Positions 35,361-43,771 of a stretch of DNA of 64,000 bases are shown here, in pieces. Positions within the stretch are counted from its first letter, which is position 1. The number at the start of each line of letters is the position of its first letter. The stretch lies in assembly GCA_013138735.1 (NCBI GenBank), contig WTCE01000026.1:123386-187385 (forward strand), read 5' to 3'. This stretch comes from Crocinitomix sp. (GTDB lineage Bacteria; Bacteroidota; Bacteroidia; Flavobacteriales_D; Crocinitomicaceae). Below the pieces are notes generated by a model. The model searched no databases. It was not told the DNA's origin and saw only the letters and a list, made by a program, of their open reading frames with translations. Both the position numbers and the translations under genes were made by a program.

Positions 35361-35870
35361 ATGAAAAATATTAACCCACTTTTAATCATTTTATGTCTGC
35401 TGGTTTTAACCGGTTGTGAGCCATATAAACGTGTTTCAATATCTGGTAGTGATTTTTATGGCCGAAATAAGGTCATTAAAAACATAGGTCGTTATGATAT
35501 TTACGTGCATCAGGCAGATTCAGTTTACGAATTAGTTGATCAAGAGGCGCTTGATTCAAGTCGGATTATAGGCGTTTTGAAACCCTTAAACAAAGACGAA
35601 ATCTCTAAAAAAACCGATATCAATAGTGCTTCGAGTATTAGACCAGGAGAACAAGACGATATTCATATTTACGTCAATAATGGAATTGAAGTAGCTGATA
35701 AAAAAGCGACAGACCAAATTACTTTAGAGGTAAAAAACATTGAAACTGTTCAGATTACTACTAAAGACAGAACGGGGACATTTGGCGTAGTAGGCACCAC
35801 TGTTTTAGGTATTATCTTAGGCGCTGTAGTAATTTTCTTAATTTTCATGGCCGTCCTTTTTTTATGGTAA
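35361..35870 (+). CDS. Lipoprotein with C-terminal membrane helix, family A copy 1 (no CFI-box)
   Basis: A 169-residue protein with lipobox (ILCLLVLTGC). The conserved core YKRVSISGSDFYGRNKVIKN, then YDIYVHQADSVYELVD and RPGEQDDIHIYVNNG, is shared with the genes at 36578 and 37447. It ends in a hydrophobic helix (VVGTTVLGIILGAVVIFLIF) without the extra domain of its relatives, so it may be a truncated form or the original one. The lipid anchor and the helix would place the core in the periplasm. Function unknown. Confidence 0.7.
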   Translation: MKNINPLLIILCLLVLTGCEPYKRVSISGSDFYGRNKVIKNIGRYDIYVHQADSVYELVDQEALDSSRIIGVLKPLNKDEISKKTDINSASSIRPGEQDDIHIYVNNGIEVADKKATDQITLEVKNIETVQITTKDRTGTFGVVGTTVLGIILGAVVIFLIFMAVLFLW

Positions 35871-35971
35871 CTCGATAGCACATTTACAACCAGCTGGCTA
35901 AAAAGCTAGACTTAATGGTTGGAAACCTGCGTTTAGCCAAAAAAAAATCATCCCAAACAAAATAAAAACTT

Positions 35972-36475
35972 ATGAAAAATAATGCACTCCAAATTTTCTT
36001 AATCCTTTTAATTACCATAATATCGAGCTGTAATACATTTAATAACAGCGCACTTATCAATTTGCGTCAAGGCAAAAACAAAGTTATTGATCGTGATGTT
36101 GCATCTCCAGTTCACTCTGAAGAAGAAAACGAAGTCGCCGATACGGAAACATTCAAAACTACAGAAGTTGCCATTGAAACCTTAGCTGGACTACCGCAAC
36201 CTCAAACAAATCCAAGTAGTAATTTAGATTCCTATAATAACTCAATCAATTTTGAAGAAAACTTAGACGAGACAGATAAGCCAATTAATGAAATGAATGA
36301 AACTTTGATCGAAATTCAAAAGGATCAAAACATTATTTCTGAGACATTTGATCAAACGGAGCACTATAAATATGAACCGAGTAAATCCGTAAACATTGGA
36401 TTGGTCGTTCTTTTAATTTTAGGCGCAGTAATAGTTAGCTTCGTTTTGATGATTTTCTTTCTTTTGTATGCTTGA
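35972..36475 (+). CDS. Lipoprotein with C-terminal membrane helix, family B copy 1
   Basis: A 167-residue protein with lipobox (LLITIISSC), then NTFNNSALINLRQGKNKVID, which echoes the GRNKVIKN of family A. The middle is acidic and low-complexity (EEENEVADTETFKTTEVAIE), and the end is a membrane helix (GLVVLLILGAVIVSFVLMIF). Its stop codon lies inside the DUF2797 fossil, so its 3' end was shaped by the duplication event. It is paralogous to 38872-39378. Function unknown. Confidence 0.65.
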   Translation: MKNNALQIFLILLITIISSCNTFNNSALINLRQGKNKVIDRDVASPVHSEEENEVADTETFKTTEVAIETLAGLPQPQTNPSSNLDSYNNSINFEENLDETDKPINEMNETLIEIQKDQNIISETFDQTEHYKYEPSKSVNIGLVVLLILGAVIVSFVLMIFFLLYA

Positions 36476-36542
36476 CGACGATCGTTTGTTAAACATCAGA
36501 AAACACACGGGTTGTAATGTAGAAATTAATTCTCTTTTATAA
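36468..36542 (+). pseudogene. Fossil of the DUF2797 3' end
   Basis: Reads MLDDDRLLNIRKHTGCNVEI then NSLL and stop, against LLDGDRVLNIRKHTGYNVEI at the DUF2797 C-terminus. The following leader (TTAGCTTATTTTCATACCTTTAA) also matches the spacer between DUF2797 and the first family A gene. It marks a tandem duplication that copied the DUF2797 tail together with family A. Confidence 0.75.
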
Positions 36543-36577
36543 TAATAATTAGCTTATTTTCATACCTTTAACTTGCT

Positions 36578-37354
36578 ATGAAAACTAAAATATTCCTTTC
36601 AACTATTTTTGTCTTGTTGTTTTTCACAGGATGCGATTCCTACAAACGTGTTTCCTTATCGGGCAGTGATTTTTACGGCCGGAATAAGGTAATTAAAAAC
36701 ATTGATCGTTATGATATCTATGTCCATCAGGCAGACTCAGTCTATGAATTAGTAGATCCGAAAGCACTTGATTCGGCCCGAATTACAGGTCAAATACAAA
36801 CACTAAAATCAAAGGATCGCGTTAAAAAAGCTAATGTCGATACAACTGGAGCGCTCAGGCCTGGCGAGGAAGATGATATTCATATTTATCTAGACAATGC
36901 AGCTGAAGTTACTGACGTAAGGCTTTCAGATCAAATTACTTTAGAGGCGAAAAACGTTGAAACGGTTAGTCTTACAGGTAAAGAAAACCAGGGCACTTTA
37001 GGTGGTGCCGGCATATCTATCTTAGCCATCTTTTTAGTCGTCCTCTTGATAGTTGCGGTGATTGTTGGGGGCGCCATATTAATAGCATTTGCTTCAGCAG
37101 AAAGTGTTTCAGATTCTGGCTGCTATGTTGCTACTATGGTTTATGGGTCTTATGACGCGCCGGAAGTAATGACGTTAAGACGATTTAGAGATCAATTTTT
37201 ACAAAAATATATTTGGGGTCGTGCCTTTATACAATGGTATTATCGTCACTCACCTGGATTTGTTGCTAGGCATCAATCGAAAAAGTGGTTGCATGTTGTT
37301 ATGCGAGGCGGCTTAAATGTCTTAGTCTTTATTTTAAAACCGTTTTTTAAATAA
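36578..37354 (+). CDS. Lipoprotein family A copy 2 with CFI-box C-terminal domain
   Basis: A 258-residue protein with lipobox (LFFTGC), then YKRVSLSGSDFYGRNKVIKN, YDIYVHQADSVYELVD and RPGEEDDIHIYLDN, and a membrane helix (about 150-172). It continues with a CFI-box-type domain: GCYVATMVYGSYDAPEVMTL, then RRFRDQFLQKYIWGRAFIQW and a basic hydrophobic end (KWLHVVMRGGLNVLVFILKP). The topology would place this last domain in the cytoplasm if the lipid anchor is outside. The CFI-box is a widespread C-terminal module of unknown role. Upstream lies a fossil of DUF2797. Confidence 0.78.
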   Translation: MKTKIFLSTIFVLLFFTGCDSYKRVSLSGSDFYGRNKVIKNIDRYDIYVHQADSVYELVDPKALDSARITGQIQTLKSKDRVKKANVDTTGALRPGEEDDIHIYLDNAAEVTDVRLSDQITLEAKNVETVSLTGKENQGTLGGAGISILAIFLVVLLIVAVIVGGAILIAFASAESVSDSGCYVATMVYGSYDAPEVMTLRRFRDQFLQKYIWGRAFIQWYYRHSPGFVARHQSKKWLHVVMRGGLNVLVFILKPFFK

Positions 37355-37446
37355 GGATTACTAGTAAAATAATAACCCTTGCGTTTGATACAGAAATACA
37401 ATATAAATTCTCCTCACATTGATAATTAGCTAAATATTAATAAGTT

Positions 37447-38247
37447 ATGAAAAACAAGACACTCCTCCTTATAGTTTGCTCCTTACTTGTTTTAACAGGA
37501 TGTAATCCTTACAAACGGATTTCATTATCCGGTGGTGAATTTTATGGCCGAAATAAGGTGATCAAAAATATTGATCGTTATGATGTTTTTGTCCATCAGG
37601 CAGATTCAGTTTATGAATTAGTTGATCCCAAAGCCCTAGATTCGGAACGAATTACGGGACAATTGAAATCAGTAGAATCAGAAGACATTAGCAATGCCAA
37701 TATTGATACGACTGCAAAATTTAAACCCGGCGAGCAAAATGATATCCATATTTATCTTGATAAAACAACTGAGCTTAATGATGCAAAGGTTACGGATCAA
37801 GTTACTATTGACGCGGAAAGTGTTAACATAGTAAACATCACTGCCAAGAAAAATAATGGCGCAATAGGAGCACTTGGTATAGTACTTTTAGGTTTACTCT
37901 TACTGGTTGTACTTATCTTTGTCATTCTTCTTGTTGCTCTTGCTTCAGCTTCTGACGGAAGTGATTCGGGTACAAGTGATTCAGGTTCTGGTGGAAGTGA
38001 TTCTGACTCTGGTTGCTACGTAGCCACAATGGCCTATGGATCTTACGAAGCTCCGCAAGTAATGACACTTCGACGATTTAGAGATCAATTTTTACAAAAA
38101 TACGGATGGGGCCGTTCTTTCATTCAATGGTATTATCGGAATTCACCCGACTTTGTAGCCAAGCACCGCTCTAAAAGATGGCTACATGTAATTTTACGTG
38201 GCGGTTTAAATGTATTCGTATTCATTTTGAAACCGTTTTTCAAATAG
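37447..38247 (+). CDS. Lipoprotein family A copy 3 with CFI-box C-terminal domain
   Basis: A 266-residue paralogue of the preceding gene: lipobox (LLVLTGC), YKRISLSGGEFYGRNKVIKN, YDVFVHQADSVYELVD, FKPGEQNDIHIYLDK, a membrane helix, then a Ser/Gly/Asp linker (SDGSDSGTSDSGSGGSDSDS) and the CFI-box domain (GCYVATMAYGSYEAPQVMTL, RRFRDQFLQKYGWGRSFIQW). The Ser-rich linker is its main difference from copy 2. It is followed after 4 nt by a beta-barrel-like gene, so these are in one operon. Function unknown. Confidence 0.78.
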   Translation: MKNKTLLLIVCSLLVLTGCNPYKRISLSGGEFYGRNKVIKNIDRYDVFVHQADSVYELVDPKALDSERITGQLKSVESEDISNANIDTTAKFKPGEQNDIHIYLDKTTELNDAKVTDQVTIDAESVNIVNITAKKNNGAIGALGIVLLGLLLLVVLIFVILLVALASASDGSDSGTSDSGSGGSDSDSGCYVATMAYGSYEAPQVMTLRRFRDQFLQKYGWGRSFIQWYYRNSPDFVAKHRSKRWLHVILRGGLNVFVFILKPFFK

Positions 38248-38251
38248 ACAT

Positions 38252-38875
38252 ATGCGGTTACTAGCCCTTTTAATTGTTTTTTTCTCTCTGACATTTAACG
38301 CGAAGGCGCAAGAAACGTTGACAGTTAAATTTTTCGGATTAGCCATTCATCCGTTTGGAGATCCCACCGCAAATTTACAACCTTTTAAACTGGATAAGAA
38401 AGCCCGATTTGTTCTAAATGCTGGCCTTTTTGTTGGGTATGAAAAGTATTTATATAAGGACATATTTTCGGTGAAAATCATACAAGGCATTACCACTGAT
38501 TGCTCCAACGGCTTAGCAAGTATAAGTCATATTGGAGCACGTTTATTACTCTTCAAAACGAAAAAACACCGCATTCATTTCGGAATTGGCCCCACTTTTA
38601 TTGTGCGTGAATCTTGGAATAGATTTGGTGATGAATATACTTCATCTGGTTTTTTTAACGAATACGATTCAAAGAAATTGGGTGAATTACAATGGAAATT
38701 AATTCCTTATGGTTTTGAGTTTGAATATGACTACAGTTTTTCAGATATAAACCAACTTTCATTCAGCTTCACACCAGGCATTCCTGCAACTACGCTTTCT
38801 GTTGGTTGGAAACATTGGTTTAATTGGAAAGACTATAACGAACCTAAAATCTTTATCCCTAAAAAAAAGAAATGA
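38252..38875 (+). CDS. Outer membrane beta-barrel-like protein
   Basis: A 207-residue protein with signal peptide (MRLLALLIVFFSLTFNAKAQ). The rest alternates hydrophobic and aromatic residues in strand-like runs (FGLAIHPFGDP, RFVLNAGLFVGYEKYLYKD, HRIHFGIGPTFIVRESW, SFSFTPGIPATTLSVGWKHW), which suggests a small barrel. It follows copy 3 of family A by 4 nt and overlaps the next gene by ATGA, so the three are coupled. I do not know a named family. Confidence 0.65.
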   Translation: MRLLALLIVFFSLTFNAKAQETLTVKFFGLAIHPFGDPTANLQPFKLDKKARFVLNAGLFVGYEKYLYKDIFSVKIIQGITTDCSNGLASISHIGARLLLFKTKKHRIHFGIGPTFIVRESWNRFGDEYTSSGFFNEYDSKKLGELQWKLIPYGFEFEYDYSFSDINQLSFSFTPGIPATTLSVGWKHWFNWKDYNEPKIFIPKKKK

Positions 38876-39378
38876 AACGTAAACATGGATATTTAATCGT
38901 CTTACTAATCATATTCATATCAAGTTGCAACACCTTTAATACAGGTAGCTTTTTAAGTAATCGCCAAGGAAAAAACAAAGTAATTGAGCGTGATTTTGAA
39001 TCAACCAACGATTTTGAAGGAGAAAACGAAATTGTTGAAACGGAATCGAATCAAGAACCGGTCGAAACTTATGAAGCGCCTACAGAATCAGTTGAAGTCG
39101 AAAGTGAAGTTGAAAATAGTATAGAATCGAATAATGGTTCAATCAATTTTGAAGAAAACTGGGAAGAAACACCTTTACCGTTTAATGACACTCATGAACC
39201 TGTGACAGAAATTGAGGAGGATCACAAAGTAGAATCAAACACAGTTCTTCAAGCAATTGATGATAATTCAGAGCTAGATACTGCCGCTAAAGTTGCCTTG
39301 ATTATTGTTCTATTGATACTCCTCGCAATTTTAATCTTCGTTGTGGTTGTCGTTGCTTTTATTCTTGATTTGTTTTAA
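38872..39378 (+). CDS. Lipoprotein with C-terminal membrane helix, family B copy 2
   Basis: A 168-residue paralogue of 35972-36475: lipobox (LLIIFISSC), NTFNTGSFLSNRQGKNKVIE, an acidic low-complexity middle (NSIESNNGSINFEENWEETP against NNSINFEENLDE in copy 1) and a membrane helix (AALIIVLLILLAIL-like end). Its ATG overlaps the stop of the barrel-like gene. It closes the duplicated cluster. Function unknown. Confidence 0.65.
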   Translation: MKRKHGYLIVLLIIFISSCNTFNTGSFLSNRQGKNKVIERDFESTNDFEGENEIVETESNQEPVETYEAPTESVEVESEVENSIESNNGSINFEENWEETPLPFNDTHEPVTEIEEDHKVESNTVLQAIDDNSELDTAAKVALIIVLLILLAILIFVVVVVAFILDLF

Positions 39379-39388
39379 AAGGTTTTTA

Positions 39389-39769
39389 TTGAATTTTGAG
39401 GATTACAGAGAAGCGAAGGACATTAAAAATTATGGGAAAGTTTTTGGGAAAATTTCTCAAACAGAATTAATGCATGTGATAACTGAGTCTCCTGACAATA
39501 TAACGGAACTCATGAGCCAAATTAAAACTGGCCAATCTCAATATGAATTTAGAGAATCGCACAAAATAAAAACCACCTATTTTATCAATAGTGATGACAA
39601 TGAAGGCCTTACACTTACTGCGTGTCGCGTAATTACTGTAATGCCTTTTGAAAAAAATCGCTTCAAAAAGGGTGTAGTTGCCATGTCACAAAAGGGCGAT
39701 CATAGGTTAATTATCTATCCGTTTTTACGACATATATCTTTTAACAAGGTATTCAACGCTTTCAAATAA
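39389..39769 (+). CDS. Small cytoplasmic protein, unknown, probable TTG start
   Basis: A 126-residue ORF read from a TTG at 39389 (MNFEDYREAKDIKNYGKVFG), with AAAAGG 8-9 nt upstream. The frame is open further up, but that part lies inside the preceding gene and looks like a shadow. The protein is basic at its end (KKGVVAMSQKGDHRLIIYPF) and has no signal peptide or membrane segment. I recognise no family. It ends directly before the kelch gene region. The chance that it is real is moderate because codon use looks normal and there is no rival ORF. Confidence 0.4.
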   Translation: MNFEDYREAKDIKNYGKVFGKISQTELMHVITESPDNITELMSQIKTGQSQYEFRESHKIKTTYFINSDDNEGLTLTACRVITVMPFEKNRFKKGVVAMSQKGDHRLIIYPFLRHISFNKVFNAFK

Positions 39770-39808
39770 TTGAATAAACCCGTATATTTATTCAAACATT
39801 TTATCATT

Positions 39809-41083
39809 ATGAAAGGATTGCTACTACTTTGTTTTTGCACATTTCACATGTTATCGTTCAGCCAAACCGCTTGGACATGGGGACTGCTAGATTCTATGCC
39901 AGCACGAGCGGCAAATAATGCAGTCGCTTATGGAACAGATGATGTTTATGATTATGTCTTCTCTTTTGGGGGAATAGATTCAAGCAAAATTCACACAGGT
40001 GTAAACAATCGTGCTTTTAGATACAGCATTGGCACAGACAGTTGGGAAGAAATTGCACCATTACCTTTCGCTCAAACCAATATTGCATCTGGCGCAAGTA
40101 ATGTTAAAAATATGATTTACATTATTGGTGGCTATCATGTCAACCCTGGCGGTAGTGAAGTTTCTAGTAATGAAGTCATCCGTTACAACCCAGAAACGAA
40201 TGCTTACTTAAGTAATGGCGCGAACATTCCAACACCAATAGATGACCATGTGCAATGTGTATGGCGCGATAGTTTAATTTATGTTGTAACAGGTTGGAGC
40301 AATACTGGAAATGTGCCCAATGTGCAAATTTATGACGCCGAATTAGACACATGGCTAACAGGAACCGAAACTCCTAACGACAATACTTACAAAGCATTTG
40401 GAGCGTCAGGAGAAATAATTGGTGATACCATTTATTATTACGGTGGCGCTTCTACTGGAATTAATTTTCCTGCACAAAAATTTCTAAGAAAAGGAGTGAT
40501 AAATGCTGAAAACCCTACTGAAATTGGATGGACTTTACTAGAAGATGGCCCAACAACCTTGTATCGCTCGGCAGCTTTAACTTACGGAGATTATGTCTTT
40601 TGGGCAGGTGGATCTGCCATTTCGTATAATTATAATGGCGTTGCGTATAATGGCAGCGGCGGCGTTCCTCCCTTGAATCAAATTATGCGTTATGATCATA
40701 CCAACGGAAATTGGAACCAAGGCGAAGGTGCACCATACGCGGTTATGGATTTACGCGGTATAGCTCAAATTAGCCCAACCGAATGGATTATTTGTGGCGG
40801 CATGGAAGCGGAACAATACGTTTCAAACAAAACCTATTTATTGACCTATGATCCGGTTGTTGGAAGTTTAAATGAAGTTAATTCAGAGTTTGAAATAAAA
40901 CTCATTAATCGACAAGTGATTATTGAACAACCGGCAAAAAATATTGCGGTGTATTCTGTGGATGGCAAATTATTGGCAACATTAGATTTGAATGATGCAA
41001 GAATTCCTGATCATATAAGCGGTATCATAATTATTCGTGTTGAATTGAAAAAATCTTCTAAGCCCTTTGTCTTCAGCCTCTAG
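39809..41083 (+). CDS. Secreted kelch-repeat protein with degenerate type IX tail
   Basis: A 424-residue protein. The ATG at 39809 starts a signal peptide (MKGLLLLCFCTFHMLSFSQ); an upstream TTG extension is discarded. Kelch-type blades are visible as YVFSFGG...YSIGTDSWEEIAPLP, IYIIGGYHV...RYNPETNAY, IYVVTGWSN...YDAELDTW, IYYYGGAS and WIICGGMEAE, giving a beta-propeller of about six blades. The last 70 residues (NIAVYSVDGKLLATLDLNDA, then SGIIIIRVELKKSS) resemble a type IX sorting tail but lack some of its usual motifs. It is probably exported and binds a partner. Confidence 0.78.
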   Translation: MKGLLLLCFCTFHMLSFSQTAWTWGLLDSMPARAANNAVAYGTDDVYDYVFSFGGIDSSKIHTGVNNRAFRYSIGTDSWEEIAPLPFAQTNIASGASNVKNMIYIIGGYHVNPGGSEVSSNEVIRYNPETNAYLSNGANIPTPIDDHVQCVWRDSLIYVVTGWSNTGNVPNVQIYDAELDTWLTGTETPNDNTYKAFGASGEIIGDTIYYYGGASTGINFPAQKFLRKGVINAENPTEIGWTLLEDGPTTLYRSAALTYGDYVFWAGGSAISYNYNGVAYNGSGGVPPLNQIMRYDHTNGNWNQGEGAPYAVMDLRGIAQISPTEWIICGGMEAEQYVSNKTYLLTYDPVVGSLNEVNSEFEIKLINRQVIIEQPAKNIAVYSVDGKLLATLDLNDARIPDHISGIIIIRVELKKSSKPFVFSL

Positions 41084-41120
41084 TAGTCGGTTTTTAGCCA
41101 TATTTGTTCTCGATTCTAGA

Positions 41121-41147
41121 ACACTTCGAGAGCCTCAGTGTACTTGA
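41121..41147. repeat. Conserved-loop hairpin (TCGAGAGCCTC) between kelch and DUF5916 genes
   Basis: ACACT and AGTGT pair around the same 11-nt loop as at 13325-13335 and 20740-20750. It lies between two convergent genes, where it may act as a terminator. Confidence 0.65.
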
Positions 41148-41201
41148 ATCACTCAAACTGACGTTCTAATTTTGTTGGAATTCCCCACTTAACACTAGAA
41201 C

Positions 41202-43637
41202 CTAAGTACGAATCTTACTCTTCATCTCCCAAGTATCAATATAGTACAGCAATTTTAAAGAAAAACTATTGGTTGCAGGAAAATCTCCTAAGCCTGACAA
41301 ATTTTCAAAATAAGTGGTGGTGACGACTTCTGAAGAACTGAAAATTGAATTTTTCCAAACCAAACTAAGTTCGCTACCTGGCGCAAAAACCCATCTATAA
41401 ACCATATCAATTGTAAAGGCATTAAAACTATTATCATGGAGCGAAACTTCGTCCGCATCCAAACCTGTATAGCTTGTTTCATTAAATTGCCCGACTAGGT
41501 TCAGCACAAAAAACTCGTTATAATCCACTTTAGACCAATAATGCCGTAAGCCAAATGTTAGGCCCATTCTATTGGTAAAAATGTATGCTGCCGTGACCTT
41601 ATTGACCGCCGTTAATCGATTTCGTCGTGCAAATACTGGATCTTCACCAATATGAGGCACACGAAAAGTTCTAGTTAAAGCTGCACCTTCATCATTATTC
41701 GCATAACTTAAAGAATAATCATAAATCAAGTTAAGATGGTCATTCACCCTTAATCTAGGACTCACGTATATTTGCGACTCATAACGTTGATCCTCGTTAT
41801 ACTTGGTAAATGAACCATTTACATCCAATGCAAAACGTTTGCTATAATCAGTAGATATAAAAGCTCCACCACCAAAAGACTCATCAGTTTCATAAAAACG
41901 GCCAATCGTGCGCGGCTCAAACCAATCATGATTTTTAACCGGATTCGCATCTAACCAAAAACCGCTGGTTGTAAAATTTCTAAACGTACCATTTGCCTCT
42001 AAATTCATTGAGAAACTGGAATACTCATTTGGATTTACTAATTGCTTATAGTTCACCGAAAAATTGGAACGAATGCGATAAAATTTCCAAAACGATTCGT
42101 AAATATTGTAATCCACTTGACTATAAAATGAACGCACATTATTGTTGGATTGAAAACCCAAATCATTTTGATTATACGTATCATTCGATTCGGAGTAATT
42201 CACTTGCCATAAAAAATTCCCGCTTGATTTACCCAAACTTGCGTTCGTTTTATAACCCAATTCAACTGCTCCAGCTTCATATATTTGTGACACAGCTACA
42301 GAAGCACCGGTGAAAAATTTTTGCTCGCTTGAGTATAGTGTCCCTCCTAGTGCCGTGACATTTGCGTCATACGTTTCTCCATTTCGCCATACATTGGTAT
42401 TGGTGAGTGTGATACTAGAATTATTTTTTAAATTTTGATCAATTACAAATACATTATAATTTGAAATAGGCCCAGTTTCCATTAGCCGCGTCTCTTCAGA
42501 TTCAGTATCAAATATTTCAGCCTGCATTTTACTTGTAACAGCATTAAAAACGCCAATTCCTGTCCCCTTTTTTGTACGACCAGACAATTTACTTGCATTA
42601 ATCAATTGTGTGGTGGGTGGATTACTCACAATAATTTCCGAAGAATCGAGTGAAGCATTAACTGCACGGTGATTTACAGGCGAACCTCCAACGCGGCGCG
42701 AGTAGAATAAACCTTGTTTATTGAATAACTCAGTTCCTTCCGTAAAAAACTGCCTATTTTCATTAAAACGCACTTCAAACGGAGACAAATTGAGTACTTG
42801 ATTATCAAATTGAACTTGTCCAAAATCTGGCACCAAGGTCATATCCAATGTAAAGGCATTGTTAATACCAAACTTCAGATCCATTCCTCCGTTTAATGTA
42901 TACCCTGTATTACCATCATAGTTTTCAATATAGCCAGAAACGTAAGGAGTAAAGGACAATCTCAAAGGTGGATCAACGTCTTTAATCCCATTCATAACTC
43001 CCAATTGACTAATTAAATTCAATCCTTTTGGGTCGTAAAAATTCCAATAGCTTTCCTCCCGGTCGCGCCGAATACTGCGCACAAAATTCAACCCCCAAGT
43101 TTGAATGGGTTTTTTAGGAAAGCGCAAGGCCGAAAAAGGAATTTTTATTTCTGCAATCCACCGGTCATCCTTTACAGTGACGTTACTTTGCCAAACGGCA
43201 TTCCAATTATCATCAACATTATTAACTTCATGTAATTCATCAATTTGAACGCCAGCACTTGTCACCAAAAAGGCAAACCCAATTGTACCTGCATCATAAG
43301 GGTCAAAAATCAACCCAAAATAATCTGCATTTCCATATTCATCTCTTTCCGATAAAGTCAAGGACATACTATCTCTTTCATCAAATAGCTCCGCCGAAAT
43401 ATAGAGCGCATTATTATCGTAAGCCAAACGCACATCTGTTTTTCGTGAAGCAGCCGAACCAGCTAATGGTGTGTGTTGAATAAAATTCGAAAGCACTTGG
43501 CAATCATCCCAAAATGGCTCATTTAACTCACCGTTTATATCCACTTTTTCAGTAATTCGCTGAATTGCGACATTTTCTCTCTGTGACCAAACAGAAAAAA
43601 TGCTCAATAGGATTAAAGATGTGAGTGCGGCTCTCAT
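41202..43637 (-). CDS. DUF5916 outer membrane protein with CBM9-like N-terminal domain
   Basis: An 811-residue exported protein with signal peptide (MRAALTSLILLSIFSVWSQ), a CBM9-like domain (KVDINGELNEPFWDDCQVL ... DVRLAYDNNALYISAELFDE ... FGLIFDPYDAGTIGFAFLV, about 25-215) and a long C-terminal part typical of DUF5916, rich in strands like a beta-barrel (WGLNFVRSIRRDREESYWNF, PFEVRFNENRQFFTEGTELF). The family occurs across Bacteroidota with unknown function; the barrel-like part suggests the outer membrane. It stands alone on its strand. Confidence 0.88.
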   Translation of the reverse strand: MRAALTSLILLSIFSVWSQRENVAIQRITEKVDINGELNEPFWDDCQVLSNFIQHTPLAGSAASRKTDVRLAYDNNALYISAELFDERDSMSLTLSERDEYGNADYFGLIFDPYDAGTIGFAFLVTSAGVQIDELHEVNNVDDNWNAVWQSNVTVKDDRWIAEIKIPFSALRFPKKPIQTWGLNFVRSIRRDREESYWNFYDPKGLNLISQLGVMNGIKDVDPPLRLSFTPYVSGYIENYDGNTGYTLNGGMDLKFGINNAFTLDMTLVPDFGQVQFDNQVLNLSPFEVRFNENRQFFTEGTELFNKQGLFYSRRVGGSPVNHRAVNASLDSSEIIVSNPPTTQLINASKLSGRTKKGTGIGVFNAVTSKMQAEIFDTESEETRLMETGPISNYNVFVIDQNLKNNSSITLTNTNVWRNGETYDANVTALGGTLYSSEQKFFTGASVAVSQIYEAGAVELGYKTNASLGKSSGNFLWQVNYSESNDTYNQNDLGFQSNNNVRSFYSQVDYNIYESFWKFYRIRSNFSVNYKQLVNPNEYSSFSMNLEANGTFRNFTTSGFWLDANPVKNHDWFEPRTIGRFYETDESFGGGAFISTDYSKRFALDVNGSFTKYNEDQRYESQIYVSPRLRVNDHLNLIYDYSLSYANNDEGAALTRTFRVPHIGEDPVFARRNRLTAVNKVTAAYIFTNRMGLTFGLRHYWSKVDYNEFFVLNLVGQFNETSYTGLDADEVSLHDNSFNAFTIDMVYRWVFAPGSELSLVWKNSIFSSSEVVTTTYFENLSGLGDFPATNSFSLKLLYYIDTWEMKSKIRT

Positions 43638-43712
43638 TGACTATAAAAATAGATACAATAATTGACTCCTAATTAAAATATATTTAATCGGTCAATCGAC
43701 TTGATAAAAAGC

Positions 43713-43746
43713 AAAAAACCTAGTCCGACAGTTGACGGACTAGGTT
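43713..43746 (-). terminator. Hairpin terminator after the acyl-CoA dehydrogenase gene
   Basis: AACCTAGTCCG (43717-43727) pairs with CGGACTAGGTT (43736-43746) over 11 bp with an 8-nt loop. On the minus strand six T follow. It lies 26 nt after the stop of the gene at 43772. Confidence 0.85.
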
Positions 43747-43771
43747 TTCTTATAATTCTATATTTTTTCGT

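Noticed and set aside
41202..43637. TonB-dependent receptor
   Set aside because: No plug domain; the CBM9-like start and DUF5916 pattern fit better.
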